Source of the DNA: Gryganskiella cystojenkinii
Taxonomy: Eukaryota; Mortierellomycota; Mortierellomycetes; Mortierellales; Mortierellaceae
DNA: 20,583 nucleotides
Reading direction: 5' to 3'
NCBI GenBank assembly: GCA_015852425.1
Contig: JAAAIG010000611.1
Location: 3,386 to 23,968, forward strand
This document shows positions 1 to 11,800 of this stretch, in pieces. The notes under the pieces were generated by a model. It saw only the letters and a list, made by a program, of their open reading frames with translations, was not told the DNA's origin and made no database searches. Position 1 is the first letter of the stretch, and every line of letters starts with the position of its first letter. Position numbers and translations under genes: made by a program.

Positions 1-1376
1 TGCTGCAATAGGAACTGCTGCTGTCGATGCTGCAGCAGCTGCAGATCCTGAAAGGACGTGTGAGTGGATGTTGTTGATGATGATGACGACATGGACGATA
101 ACGGGGTCGACAAAGACATTGCTGCTGAAAAAGAGAAAGTACGAAAAGAAGAGGAATAGGAAGAAGAAGGAGAGGAACAAGAAGAAGAAGAGGAAGAAGA
201 AGTTTGAGGATACTTGGTCTTTTTTGCCAATAGCGCTGCTTGTTTGGATGCGGCCGCGGAGGCCAGAAGGACATCAAGATACTCTTGGTCCTGAGCCTGC
301 AACTGTTGCATTTTCAGGTACAGATCACAGTTGTCATTACTGCTTTTTAAGTGTTGCTGATTTTTACCGTTGCTGTCGTCGGTATTGCTGCTGCTGCTCG
401 AGAGAGAGAGGAGTGATCCTGGACTTTGATAAAGGAGTTGATGAAGTTGGGGAGGGGGAGGAGGTTGTGTCACGGATGGTGGTGGCTGCAGCTGTGGTTG
501 CTGTTTCTGCATTTGAATTTTTTGCGAGTGAGAACCAGGAGTGGGGACAGCCGAATTTATAAAAGAATCAATGGGGGACGCCATGCTGGCACTGGATGTG
601 GCAGTGTTCGTATTGATTTTGGCAGTGGTCACAGCAGGTGAGAGTGAAGAGGAAGAAGAAGATAACAAAGTGGCAGTGGCAGTGACCGTGAATGTGGTTC
701 CAACGGATTTGGCTCCGTTTGAGTTTGCTGCTGTTGTTGTTTTTGGCAACACAGGATGGCTTCGCGCATCAACAGAAACGATTGTAGTACAGTCAACACT
801 TGTAGCTTTTTCTGAACCCCCCAACGATTCACTCCACAATTGTTGTTGTTGCCCGAGCGTCGAGTGAATTGAGATTGGGGCTGTGATCTGAAAAGGTGAA
901 GAGCAAGCAGAGGGTGTGAAAGTTGAAGATGCGTGGCTGATGGATGGAGATGAGGCCGAGGTAGAGGTCGTTGATGAGGAGACAGAGGAAGATGACGATA
1001 AAGAAGAGGAGCAAGATGCAAGAGAGGATGTAGAAGAAGAAAAAATCGATGGGAAAGACGTAATAGTTGTCAAGGGCACCATCATAGTAACCCCGGGCGC
1101 ATAACTACCTGTGTAATCATTAGTCTGACACGGCATAGGCTTGAGATCCATGGGATGGCCTTGATCCAATGCCAAGTGTGGTTGATGTTGCTGTCGGTGT
1201 AGTGAGAACATGTGCTGCTGCTGTTGATGTTGTTGCTCTTGTTGTTGTTGGTGATATTGTTCAGATGGATCCTCCGAGTTATAATAAAGGTCCATCGCGG
1301 AGGGAGAAGAGGAGAGAGAAGAAGAAGAAAGTGGAGTTGAAGTCGTGATGGTGGTGGTTGTCGTGGCCATGGTCAT
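1..1376 (-). CDS. Low-complexity Q/S/T/P-rich protein, partial (C-terminus beyond left edge)
   Basis: Reading the minus strand from the ATG at 1376-1374, the frame stays open for 458 codons to the left edge. A second ATG at 1370 sits in a strong context (ACC before, G after) and may be the real start. The first in-frame stop upstream is at about 1761-1763, with no other ATG between. The protein opens with a Thr/Ser run, then has a Gln/His-rich stretch (about residues 38-75), a long Ser/Thr region (about 105-150), a QLQPPPS/PPPPP segment, a short less-biased helix-prone stretch with KMQQLQAQDQEYLDVLLASAAASKQ near residue 360, then Ser runs and another Gln-rich block. No DNA-binding or catalytic domain is visible in this part. 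The style resembles the disordered arm of a fungal transcription factor whose domain would lie past the edge, but that is inference. Codon triplet runs keep other frames partly open, so coding status is likely rather than certain. Confidence 0.6.
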   Translation of the reverse strand, partial: MTMATTTTTITTSTPLSSSSLSSSPSAMDLYYNSEDPSEQYHQQQQEQQHQQQQHMFSLHRQQHQPHLALDQGHPMDLKPMPCQTNDYTGSYAPGVTMMVPLTTITSFPSIFSSSTSSLASCSSSLSSSSSVSSSTTSTSASSPSISHASSTFTPSACSSPFQITAPISIHSTLGQQQQLWSESLGGSEKATSVDCTTIVSVDARSHPVLPKTTTAANSNGAKSVGTTFTVTATATLLSSSSSSLSPAVTTAKINTNTATSSASMASPIDSFINSAVPTPGSHSQKIQMQKQQPQLQPPPSVTQPPPPPQLHQLLYQSPGSLLSLSSSSSNTDDSNGKNQQHLKSSNDNCDLYLKMQQLQAQDQEYLDVLLASAAASKQAALLAKKTKYPQTSSSSSSSCSSPSSSYSSSFRTFSFSAAMSLSTPLSSMSSSSSTTSTHTSFQDLQLLQHRQQQFLLQ

Positions 1377-1760
1377 GGCCGAGAACGGAGAAGGGGAAGG
1401 GGGAAAGGTCGAGACCCTTTCGACTGACAACGCGGGCACTCGTCGACGACGACGGGGTGAAAGAAGGGGTAGGTGATATCCAGCTGAGCCAGGGACAGAT
1501 GCAGCAACGGTCGCCAGAACAGAGTTAGATGAAGACGATGACCTCGAGAATGACGAAGAGCAGAAATCAAAAGAGGAGTAAGAGAGAGGGAGAAAGAGAG
1601 AAAAAGGAACAAAGAACCAGGAGGAGGAAGAAGAAGAGGAGAAGGAACAAGTAGAGGAGGCGAAAGAGGACGAGGGCGTGCGTCTTGTTGTTGGTATTGT
1701 CGTTTTGTTATTGCTGGTTTGGTTGTTGCTGCTGGTATGGAAGCTGTTGTTGTTGTTGTT

Positions 1761-1811
1761 CTAGCTCTTGTTGTTGTTCTAGCTCCTGTTGTTGTTCTAG
1801 CTCTTGTTCTC
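1761..1811. repeat. 18-bp tandem repeat, nearly three copies
   Basis: The unit ctagctcttgttgttgtt occurs at 1761-1778, again at 1779-1796 with one change (cct for ctt), and partly at 1797-1811. Flanking DNA is also rich in ttg triplets. It lies just upstream of the low-complexity minus-strand frame, and its ctag supplies the in-frame stop that bounds that frame. Likely slippage-derived. Confidence 0.75.
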
Positions 1812-2645
1812 ACTTCAGAAGGAAGAAAAAAGTAGCAAGAGGGACGGTCGTACCAGGAGGATCGGAAGGAGAGGCGAACGAAGGGGTTGCTGTGATTGTT
1901 GCCTTTCAGGTTGTTGTTGGCTGGAAAAGGGTGAAGGTAACGAATTTTTGGTGCGTTTTTTTTTTGTTCTGCTGTGGTTACCAAAAAATTTGAAGCTGTG
2001 CGCGTTCCTTCTGTTGCTGTTCCCGCGGTTGGTGCTTCTCTTTGTTTTGTTGTTGTTGATTTTGTACTCTCAAACGACAAAAAATGAGCAAGATGTGGTT
2101 GAGGGGAGGAGGTATATTAAGCGGTTGAGAGTCTTAGGGCTGAAAAGACCTGCTATTTTCAGCAGAAAAAAATTGGGGGGCGAGAAAGGTTTGGCAATTG
2201 AACGGCAAACAAAAAAACGGTGTTGTCCCTCGAGGAATTTTTCAACAAGATAAAAAAAAACTGCGACAAAGTGACCGAGGACGATGCGCAGACCAAAGGG
2301 CAAGGAAAAAAATCCAGGGGACTTCTATCCCTCGACCGATCGACAGGAAAGGAAAGGACTGAGAAGGGATGGCGGACTCAGATAAGAAGGAAAGAAAATA
2401 GTCTGTCCCTAAGACAAATAGCAGTGCTTTTTGCTGATCCTTGCAGCAATTTCCTCGGCAACTTGCACAGGTCTATTACAACTCTTTGTGCAGATCTTGC
2501 GTGCTGCGAGTCCTTAGATTGGCAGAGGTACCAATCTCCACAGCCGAGGCGGGAAAAAAGGGTTTAGATCTAGCGAAAGGAGATCTGAAGAGGAGAAGGC
2601 AGTGGCGAGAGAATCAACACATCGATCGCGTTAATAACTCGCGCG

Positions 2646-2657
2646 ATTATATATATT
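2646..2657 (-). promoter_or_regulatory. Candidate TATA element for the left-edge gene
   Basis: An attatatatatt run reads as aatatatataat on the minus strand, about 1.27 kb upstream of the ATG at 1376. It is the longest alternating TA run in the upstream region. Its use as a promoter is a guess; another weaker candidate (minus-strand taatatacc) lies near 2111-2120. Confidence 0.2.
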
Positions 2658-3860
2658 GTCATCTGCTTTGTTCGTTACTGTTGCGCCCCTTTTCATTCAC
2701 ACCTGATTTCCTAGGCTCGAGAGCTGAAGAGAGCAAGTGGATATCCCCAAGTGACACGCTGTTATAGGTCAAATAAAATATAATAAGAAGCGATTGAAAA
2801 GGCTCTTCTTGTATGCACAATGAGGGTTATTACGATGTCGATGAGAAACAAATGATTTGGATGACAAGGAATAAAAAAAAAGTTTGGAAAAAAGGTTTTT
2901 CGAGTGTTACGGAACCAGATGACAAAGAAGAGGAGTTTGCATACAAACAAGAAAGGAGAGCCTTTTCAACTCTTCTGCTTTCTCTCTCTCTCTCTATCTC
3001 TAGGTTTGTGCATAGAGCTCTGTGTCAGCCGAGATAGAGAAGGTACGTAGAAAGGAGAGTGCAGGATATTATAGTAATTGATAAAAAGAGCGCGTCCGCA
3101 GAGATGGATAAAGAAAGGCAATTGAGTGGAAGGAAAGGGGGCACTTTGGAAATGGCATAACCCGAAGGATTGAGAGATCCGTGGACCGGAACGGTTACCA
3201 AGGGGGTGCCAAAAAAAGTTCGAGGGCGTGATGGACAGATAATGAGCGTCGACGGATCGAATGGGAAAAAAATAGGAGGTGGTGACAGGACATGTGGGAG
3301 AGAGTAAAGTAGACTGATGGAACAGTATACTTTTCCGAAAGGGGGAGAGAAAATTGGATCGATAGAGACAAAGACAAAATACAATTGATTCTTTCGCGTC
3401 TAAGTAGCAAATACTTACGAGACTTGAAGAACAATCGTCCTGGAGTACTTTTTCGATAGATCGAAGTGGTTTCGTTTCAAAGACGGAATTTTTTGGAGGT
3501 AGTTGTCGATACAGAATCGGAAGAGAAGAATGGAGCGCGATGTAAAATAGAAATAGGTGATTTGCTAGATCGCGTCGAAGCCTGATCTGTGCCGGACAGT
3601 TCGTGACCTGTCCACGCCAGCAACAATAAAGAAGAGGAGGGGGGGTTGAGTAGTGACGAGCGCGTAAAAAAACGAATGGAAAGACCAGCATAAATCTAGC
3701 TGAAAGAGAGAGACAGATGTGCAAGAAACGTAATGGAGAGACTTAAACAGCACAGTTCGGACCGAAGCATAGAGGGATGAGTGAGAGCTCTTTTTTTTTT
3801 GCCAAATGCTCATGCTACTCTTTTTTTTTGCACTCTCTTTTAAACCGAAGGATGCATGGA

Positions 3861-6330
3861 AACGAGAAACACGGACACGAACTCGTCAAAAGAAACCGAA
3901 GGAGCCTCACAAAAAATAACCCGATTGAATTGACGAGAAATCGAGCATAGACCATCCCCTCCCCTTTGCTGCAATCTTCTCTCTATTGTATTTTGGTGAT
4001 TCAGTCAGTAAGATACCGGGTCCGGCAATTGGTAGCATTCTGTGACCCATGTCCTGTACGACTGTTTATGCATTGACCAACAAGAAGGGGGGCGAAAGAG
4101 GAAGTGGAAGAGGACGACCGACGAGGGACGACAGCCGTGCTTGCATGCACACTAAAACACGATCCCTCTTCTCTTTCTCTTGTATTTGGGTGTCCACAAC
4201 CAAACTCCCTGTCGTTTTGTTGGTTTGATTTTTAACGAAAAAAAAAACATCTAGCTAACTGGCTGAGATGAATTGGACGAAACTATTGGTAATTTCGCGT
4301 AGAGAAGAAAAGATAGTTATCAAATGTTGGTGGTCCCTGTTCATTCTTCCTTTGTAGACGCAATCCCTCTTTGCTCCCATCGAACCCCTTCCTTATTGTC
4401 CGTCCTCATAAAATACGAGTTTTTTTGTTGTGTTTTGACGGTAGAACAAGGAAGGATCAGGAACAACAAACTCTGCATGCGTTCAAACACTAAAATCAAA
4501 GCTTATCCCAATCGAACCTCAAAAGTTTGAATCACAAAGAACAATAAACAACAACACCGGGTGCACGCACCACTCGACCGAGGAGGATCTCATTCGTTTT
4601 TTTCTTCTTTTGCCTCGCTCCTTCATCCCGGAGGAGAGGACTTTTTTGTTGTTTTATTTGTTTGTGTCGAAAACCTTCAGCGGATCCCTCTTGTTCCCAG
4701 TTTCTGATAGGTTTTTTTTTTTATTTTTTTTTTCGAGGGGAGAAAGTAAATTGTAAGTCTTGAACAGAACTGAACTTGGCAGGGAGGAGAGGCGAAAGGG
4801 ACTTAATGTCTCTGTTTTTTTTTCTCACTCCCTTCTTCCAAGAGCTGGGAAACGATATCAAATATTCCACTTAGTCAACTATGCATGCACAAAAGATTCT
4901 GTCTTTTGCAGCATGCACAGAGATTGAAAGGACCCGTTTGTTCTGCGTTCTGGGTGCATCTAATTTGTTTTTGTTTTGTCATTGTTTTTATTTTGTGTCT
5001 CAAGTTAATCAATTGACGATCAACCCCTTGGACTATTTTCTACTCTGTTTTCGATCGTCTTTCTTCGAGGTTCTTTTTTTTTTTTTTTGGCATCCTCAAA
5101 ATGACCCCAAAAGAGAGGAACAACAACAAATGTTACTCTTTGGTATCAAAAAAGACGCGACTGGCCCAATAGATTTCACTCTACCTGTGTGATCGCCATA
5201 CATCCCCTCTCGTCTCAAATAGATGTTGAAAAATCCAACTTATCGCGCCTTTAATCATGTTCCTAGAATGAGTGGGGGCATCTGCTCATGGAATTGCAAG
5301 TCCCTAAAATGCACCTGCGTTCCATGGATAGGATTGGATCGTGTTCATTCCAGAAAAAGGAGTTTCCTCCTCTTCTTGATTATTTCTTGAATTGTCCGGG
5401 GGGAGACTCGAGGGCGGAAGGGTAACACCGAAGTAGTGAACACTACACTGAAGGAAGGGGGCTGCTTGCTCGTGCTTTTAGAAAAACAACTGCATGGCGG
5501 TCCTGCTGTTCTCTTCTTCCGCCAAAAGCCCCGTCCGTACTCGAACTAGTCTATCTAATTGACCGCATGAAAGTTTTAAGTTGCATCTCCTGAGGCATGA
5601 CCATCCCCTGAGGGCAGGACCGCGACTGTTCGGATTTTTTTTTTTTTGTCGATCTACTGTATTCAGCCTCGTTGTTTGTGCCTGTGGCGTGGATTTCGCC
5701 GTTTGTGAAAATAAAAACGCAGTAATGGGATGTAGACCGTAACCTTTCCCACTCTGTCTTTCGCTCTCCGTCTTATACAACGACAACCATTGCTCATTTT
5801 GTCGTCTGTGCTCTTAATCAGAAACAAACTGAAAGCAAACAAACTCAAAAGGAAACGTTGACAACCTTGAACGATAAACAGGGGAAAGGGACATGAAGAA
5901 AAAACAACTAGCCTTTGACCACAGACCAATAAAAAAAAGATCGATCAAAAATCTAGAAGCGAATTGAGAGCCAAAAAAATAATAACCTATAATTAAGAAG
6001 TCTGTAGGAAGAAAAGGTTCGAAAAAAAAAACGGAGTGCGCCGCCAGAGAACCTGGTATGCAAACACAATTCATGGGTGCTGACTGGCACGGGGTTACCA
6101 AATTTAAAAAATCGAAGTGAAGCGGTAAAGTGTTGTTGCCGCTGCCTCGGCATGCGATCATCATGGGGGACGATAGGAAGATAGTACGGAGAGACAGAGG
6201 GAGAGAGAGACTGAGAGAGAATGGAATGGGATAAGGATTACGAAGGAGGAAGAGAGGTGTCCTGAACCCCAGGAAATCTGGACTGGATCTCAGGGAGAAT
6301 AAACGCAATTATGAAAAAGAGAAGGCGAGC
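3861..6330. other. Gene-free region with T and A homopolymers
   Basis: No gene recognised. The stretch contains many T runs (for example 4711-4732, 5071-5089, 5635-5647), A runs, and several copies of a gcatgcac word (about 4142, 4882, 4910). Open frames such as 5814-6308 on the minus strand (164 codons) are pyrimidine-driven and lack a domain, good codon use or a convincing start. I looked for tRNA arms (GTTCGANNC-type loops with paired stems) around 4375 and 5530 and found none that fold. Confidence 0.5.
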
Positions 6331-8844
6331 TGGGGTGTTAAACCAGGCCAGCGCAGTCCATTTTTTTACCTTGAGGTAGCCAAACGTGCCTAAGTGGTTC
6401 AAATGTTTTCTTCTAGTCGTCTACTGTATGAGTTGTGAACGTTGATGACCTTTCAAAGAGGAAAGGAGACTGTCTCCTCTTCCACTCCTTCCTCCGTCCC
6501 CCTCTTCCTCCTTACCTTGCATATCTCTTTGGAACAGACTCTTTGACCGCGATCCCAAGCTTGAAGAGAAAAAAGCGAGTGCAAGGGACGGGCTGAAAAC
6601 GTTTCATGGTTCATAAAAAAAATCCTTTGTCTCTCAACAGCTTCGCCGCTCTCTCTCTCTCGCTCTCTCCTTATCTTCCCTTCTCCCCTTCCTTCCCTTT
6701 ACGCTCTCTCCATTCAATAATTGCTTGTCATTCAAGAGGAGGAGTGCATTATTGGCGATCACTTTATATTTTATTTGCTGTTTTGGTCATGGGTTTCACG
6801 ATTTTCCTGAAGTTGTGCAAATGGTCTTTTACTCAGACCGTCCACAAAGGGGTGAGAGAAAAAAAGAGAGCTGCATATCGTTCCCCACAAACGATGCATC
6901 CCGCACGGTGTTCGAGATAACTGGAAATTTGCTGGAATCCAGCATCAACGAGACGAATTTATGCATGACAGCCGAAGGTTGGGACGAGCGAGGGGGGCGA
7001 AATGCAGGTTCTTTTGAGTGTTACACCGCTTCTTCGTAATTAACAAAGTCGAGACAACATGTCGTTTTTTGTTGTCTTGACCATAGGATATCCCGGTTAA
7101 TGCTAGGGACCTAGAAAAGGTGGCCAGTCGCCATCACTACGATGTCGCGCGTTTCTTTCCGGGCGACCTAGCGTAACGAACACGTAGAAGCTAAAACCGT
7201 GTTTTTTGATCTGTTGTCATGTTGGAAGCACTCTTGGGAACCAAAAATTAAGCTCATACACAGATACCCAGCTTGTTCTTTGTCAATTCCCTTCCAATTC
7301 ATGCTCACGTCAGCAGACTCTCGTCTATTTCATTGCCACTCACCTAAATCAGATAAAACAGATCGTCCAACGATCGCGTTTCTCGGTGAGCGTGACTAAA
7401 AATCGCCTGAGACGCCTCAATTTCCTTATCCTCCAGAAAGACGGTTTCGGTGCCAAACTCAAGAAACATTTCACCTCCTCAGAGAAACAAGATGAGCGGA
7501 AAAAAAAACAAAAAGAACCACAGCAACTACTCGTTCTTGTCGTTGTTTTTCTGTTTAGGAGAAAAGAGGGGGGTAACTGAGGAAGAACTGCTGTTATCTT
7601 GTTATCTGCTGTGCTGTCGAGGCAAGAGTCGAGAGCAGAAAAATTCGACGCTTACGTGATGTTCGCGAGAATCTACAATGACTAATTGGTTAGTGAGGAA
7701 ATATTTTGACCGTTAAACGGCTCCTGGATGATCTCTTCATTGAATTATGAGTTGGCCTATGGAGCGTGTGGTGAATCCGAGCGCACAGTCCGAGCGCATA
7801 GTCCGAGCCCAAACAGAATTCACGAAACTTCGTCATCGTTTTCCTTAGTCGTTCAGAAAGGGTCGTTCTTGCTTTCAGTATACTTAGGAACAACTAGGGA
7901 GTCTGTACTAATGCTTAACTCTCACCGTGGACCTGGGCCAATCACGACGATGGAGGGCCTCTCCCCTTCCTTAAAACAAACTTGGTTCTAGCCACCGCCA
8001 ATTTAATTTGATCCCAATTAGCTATGATAATTCAATAAGAATTGGCTTCTCTAGGGGACAACGTCCTTCCTAAGTCTTCGAGGAAGGGGTTTCTCAAAGA
8101 TCTCCTCTGTGGCAGCATCGCTTCGGCTCTCCCACCCCGATTTCTTGGTCACTCCGTGTACCTTTAGTTGACGATTGGGTCTATGTGACTGCTGTCGGAC
8201 TCTGCTCGCGCACGGGCCAATTTTTACTGCGGCAGGCTAAGGCACTTTATGGGGCAAGCTGCCAGGTCGGCATGGGAGACTTTGCTTCATAAGCTGGCAT
8301 CCCACTCCCTCTCACCCCCAGTCCCCTCTTCCCTACATCAATGTAGGATGGGTATTCTTGGATTCTACTTCACAGTGGTTTCGGGAGTACTAGATATAGA
8401 AGGAGCCAAGTTTAAGCACAAAAAGGAGGAGATGGAGCGGCCGATGAAATTCACGTACATTCCGCTCAATTGTGGGCGTGAAGTTGTACGTAGCAATCGG
8501 AGCATTTGAGCCAACTTTTTTTAAGGTGCCTTGAGCTTGAAGCCTCACTGGAGCTTCGAAAACTGCTCCTTTCGCGGGAAAAATAGCCACCAAAAAAAGA
8601 AAAGAAAAAGAAAAAGGTGTTTGCTCGTGGTTTTCGTTTTATATTTTGTTTTCATTCCTTACGCTTCAATTGCATTTCCTTACCTTCACCTTCATCTGAA
8701 TGGATATCTGACCGCACTTGTCTCATCTCATCTCATCGCAACCCAACTCTCGCAACCAAAACCAAGCAAACCAACAGCTTAACGCTCAAAGCATAAACCT
8801 CTCAACCACTTGACCTTCAGCCTCAAACGTCTTTACCATCAGCC
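6331..8844. other. Gene-free region upstream of the Spt23-like gene
   Basis: No complete gene recognised. Contents are a CT microsatellite at about 6650-6670; a plus-strand frame ending at 7039 with a hydrophobic, signal-like stretch but no upstream ATG (see findings); a short direct repeat of ccgagcgca-agt at about 7778-7806; and low-complexity A/G runs near 8590-8615. The last 200 bases before the ATG at 8845 are CA/CT-rich, typical of a fungal leader, and include a tcatctcatctcatc run near 8720. Positions 7050-8250 are more GC-balanced than the flanks and could hold decayed mobile DNA, but I could not identify an element. Confidence 0.45.
8638..8647 (+). promoter_or_regulatory. Candidate TATA-like box for the Spt23-like gene
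   Basis: The sequence ttatattttg lies about 200 bases before the ATG at 8845, followed by a CA/CT-rich leader. Position and composition fit a fungal core promoter, but A/T-rich words are common nearby, so support is weak. Confidence 0.25.
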
Positions 8845-11800
8845 ATGCCTCCATACTCTGCCACTACCAACTCCTCTGCCCTCTTGACCATGGGTCTTCA
8901 GCACGGATCGTTCGAGTCGACCTTTATCCACCAGCAAGAGGTAATCGACCAAAAAAATTGCTGCCGTCAACACAAAAAGAGTCAAAATCTAGGAACGATC
9001 AGCTATTGAGACTGTGAGTGATCGAAGACTGACTGGGCGGAGTATTTCTTTCCTTGACATCAACTAGTCCACTGCCATCCGCATGGGTGACTCGCGCAAG
9101 GCCCAGCTTGCCACTCCTGAGTGGAACAGCGCTCAGCTGTACTCTCTCGAGAACCCTTTGGAAAGGTACAGATGATGACAACAACAAAACCAAAAAAAAA
9201 AAAGTCTCGCAAAAAAATAGCCCTTTGGATTCTGTTTCCTCTTCCTCTCAATTTTATTTCAGATCCTAAATCAGCTCTTCTCTCCTTAATGTTCACTTCA
9301 CTTTCCTTCAGCTACGCCAAGCCTGCGACCGCGCATCGTTTGAACGTGAAGACCCATGTCTTCAAGAAGGAACTTCAGGAGTATGTCCCCACCCAGGTCG
9401 AAGATCGTCTCCGTATCGAGACCATCATCTATGTCGAACTCTCGATCGTCAGTCAGACCGATGGGTCCTTGGTCAAGACTTTTGATTATGCTCGTCTGCC
9501 CAAGAACTTGTTCTTTACCCAGGCGGACAAGATCATGTCCGAGGCCGAGATGGCGACCAAGAACATCTTGGACATTACCGCCACCCTGCAGTGTCCCTCC
9601 AACCAGTGGCAGGAGGAAACCGAGGCCTGTTTGCGATGCGCCAAACGCATGTCTGCCAAGTTGGAGCAGACGGAGAGTCGCGTAAGTTTTATCACACACA
9701 AAACTTTCAAATACTCGTAAATAGCCTTCGAATCGACAAAAACAAAAATGCTGACATGATCCTTCTTTCTTTCCTCTGCAAATCTACGGGGTGTTTTTAG
9801 ATCCTGCACCTGTTGCCCGAGTTGCACCGCACCGAGAACGGTGATTCGTTGATCAGTTTCCGAAACGGTGTCGCCAACATCCAGTTCAAGATTAACTGTT
9901 ATTGTGGTCACAAGCAGGAGAAGGAAGGGTTCGTCATCCGATTTGATTCTCATTCGGATACTTCGATCGCTTCCCATGTTACCTTGCCCTTGATGTTTTA
10001 CCACCAGAACAAGAACCGTATTGCGTCCAGAGCTGCTGCCGCGGCAGTCAAGGCCCAAGCCAAGGCCGAGGCCCTGCAACAAAAGCTGCTGCTGCAACAG
10101 TTGAAACAACAGCAAAAGGAACAACAGCGAGCTGCCTCCAGTCCTCGGAATGTCGTCAAATCTGCCACCTCCAAATCCAAACGCGAAAAGATACCTAAGG
10201 CCGGTGGTTCCGGTGGGAGTGGTCATAGCCCCCTCGGTACAAGACCTCAACATCAGTTTCCTACCCCTCCAGGTTCTCAGCTGAACTCTCCAGTAGAGTA
10301 CCCACCAGGTCATGATCTCGACGATTTCATGGACAATCATTCCTTCAACAACCACACCAACAGCGTTCGATCGCAATCCTCGCCCGATTCCATGGCATCG
10401 TTGTTCCCTGAGTTGTCTGACGATTCTTCGTCTTCATCTGCTTCTTCAGTTGCTCAGATTCCTCAGATCCAGCAGCAGGTTCATCACCAGCCTCAGCATC
10501 ATCATCAGGAGCCTCAGGTCGCTGCCATCAGCCACTTGACTCCCAGCTCTGGTCCCACTCGCGGTGGTACCTTGGTCACGATCCACGGTTCTGGTTTCAC
10601 GGTCGGTGAGATGATGTACATCTGTTTCGGTCAAACCTTTGTCCCGATCATCCCTCAGCGTGACCACATGCTCGAGTGTTTCACGCCTGCGTCCACAAAG
10701 GCCGAGACTGTTGCTGTCTTTGCCTTGCATACCTCGGTCCCGACGACCGTCATCCCCGCTCAGGCCACGTTCACATATGTCGACGATAACGAGAAGGAGC
10801 TCATCAAGCTAGCGCTTCAGCGTTTGATGTCGATCTCGGCTCGTCTTGATGGTCCCTTGGACTCTGTCGTCAGCCGCGCTAACGAATTTACGCTCTGGAA
10901 CGATCTTCTCGAAGACACGCACGGTTCGTCCACCTCGTCATCGTCGTCGACCATGTCCAAGCCACTCTCGTTCTCGAACTTGGAAAAGATGGTCTTGGAA
11001 TCGTTCAAGGTTGTGGACGACTCGTCGACAGCATCGTCGACCTCGACCTCGACGTTGTCGCCAATCTCACCCATCAAGAACAAGGAGGGTCTTGACATTG
11101 TGAACGAGACCGGTCACACCATGCTCCATCTCGCCGTCGCCCTTCAGTATGAAACCCTGGTGCAAGACTTGATTCTACGTGGTGTCGACTTGAAGGTCCT
11201 CGACAAGTCCGGTCTCTCGCCCTTGGCCTTGGCTCAACGTCTCGGTCTCAAGGACATGGCCAACCTCTTGAGCTCGGCCGAGCACGGAACCTCGACTTCC
11301 ATGATCTGGTCAAAGCCCTTGGCTCACGACAATGATCATGCCGCCACCACCAGTGGCAGCAAGCTCTCCACCACGCTTATGGCCAAGCATGATGACTCTC
11401 ACATGGACTTTGAATGGGAAGGCTATGGAGCCTCTTCATCCACGGCCATCAAGTTTGGTGACAATGCCTTGTCCGCCAAGCGCAACGACCTCTTGCCCGT
11501 CCGTAGGGTTACCGATCTCCAGACAAGCCTCCACCCCTCTTCTACTCTCCAATCAGATGCCCACAAGAGTGCTCCCCGGAGCAGCTCCGGAATACTGCGC
11601 TCTAATATCCTAGAAACAGGCATAATGGACGTGGTAGTTCGGGGCGGGGACGGCGGCCGGATGGCCGCGTCGGAGGTCACTCTAGACATTCGGGATCAGC
11701 ATCATCATATGAACGATGACATCCTAAACGTCCGGGGCGACCTACAATCCGTCGCTGAAGGCGTAGTAGTTCCCTCCTCCGGCAGCCTCGTAAATGAGGC

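Larger units (their letters stand above)
1377..3860. other. Gene-free region upstream of the left-edge gene; plus strand purine-rich
   Basis: I see no supportable gene. The plus strand is dominated by gaagaag/gagag runs, so the minus strand is a pyrimidine-rich region leading into the minus-strand gene that starts at 1376. This would suit a long promoter or 5' untranslated leader. Several overlapping minus-strand frames are open between about 2966 and 3813 (up to 252 codons), but they consist of Ser/Leu/Phe/Pro runs expected from CT-rich DNA and show no domain. A strong minus-strand 5' splice-like site (gtaagtat) occurs near 3413-3420, compatible with a leader intron. A CT microsatellite lies at about 2980-2998. 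Confidence 0.5.

Noticed and set aside
68..562. 164-codon plus-strand frame with Lys/Glu runs
   Set aside because: It is antisense to the Ser-rich part of the left-edge frame; the Lys/Glu runs mirror TCT/TTC codons.
2966..3724. 252-codon minus-strand frame
   Set aside because: Ser/Leu/Phe/Pro-rich product of CT-rich DNA, overlapped by two other open minus-strand frames; no domain and no family resemblance.
4370..4390. Possible tRNA T-loop (minus-strand GGTTCGATG)
   Set aside because: The flanking bases do not form a 5-bp T-stem and no D or anticodon arm follows.
5814..6308. 164-codon minus-strand frame
   Set aside because: Pyrimidine-driven hydrophobic composition, poor codon use, no recognisable motif.
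7778..7806. Two or three copies of ccgagcgca-agt, CRISPR-like spacing considered
   Set aside because: The units are adjacent, only about 14 bases long and too few; a simple local duplication.
7978..8048. gccaatt / aattggc inverted repeat about 50 bp apart
   Set aside because: Seven-base arms in A/T-rich DNA are expected by chance; no element ends or target duplication are visible.
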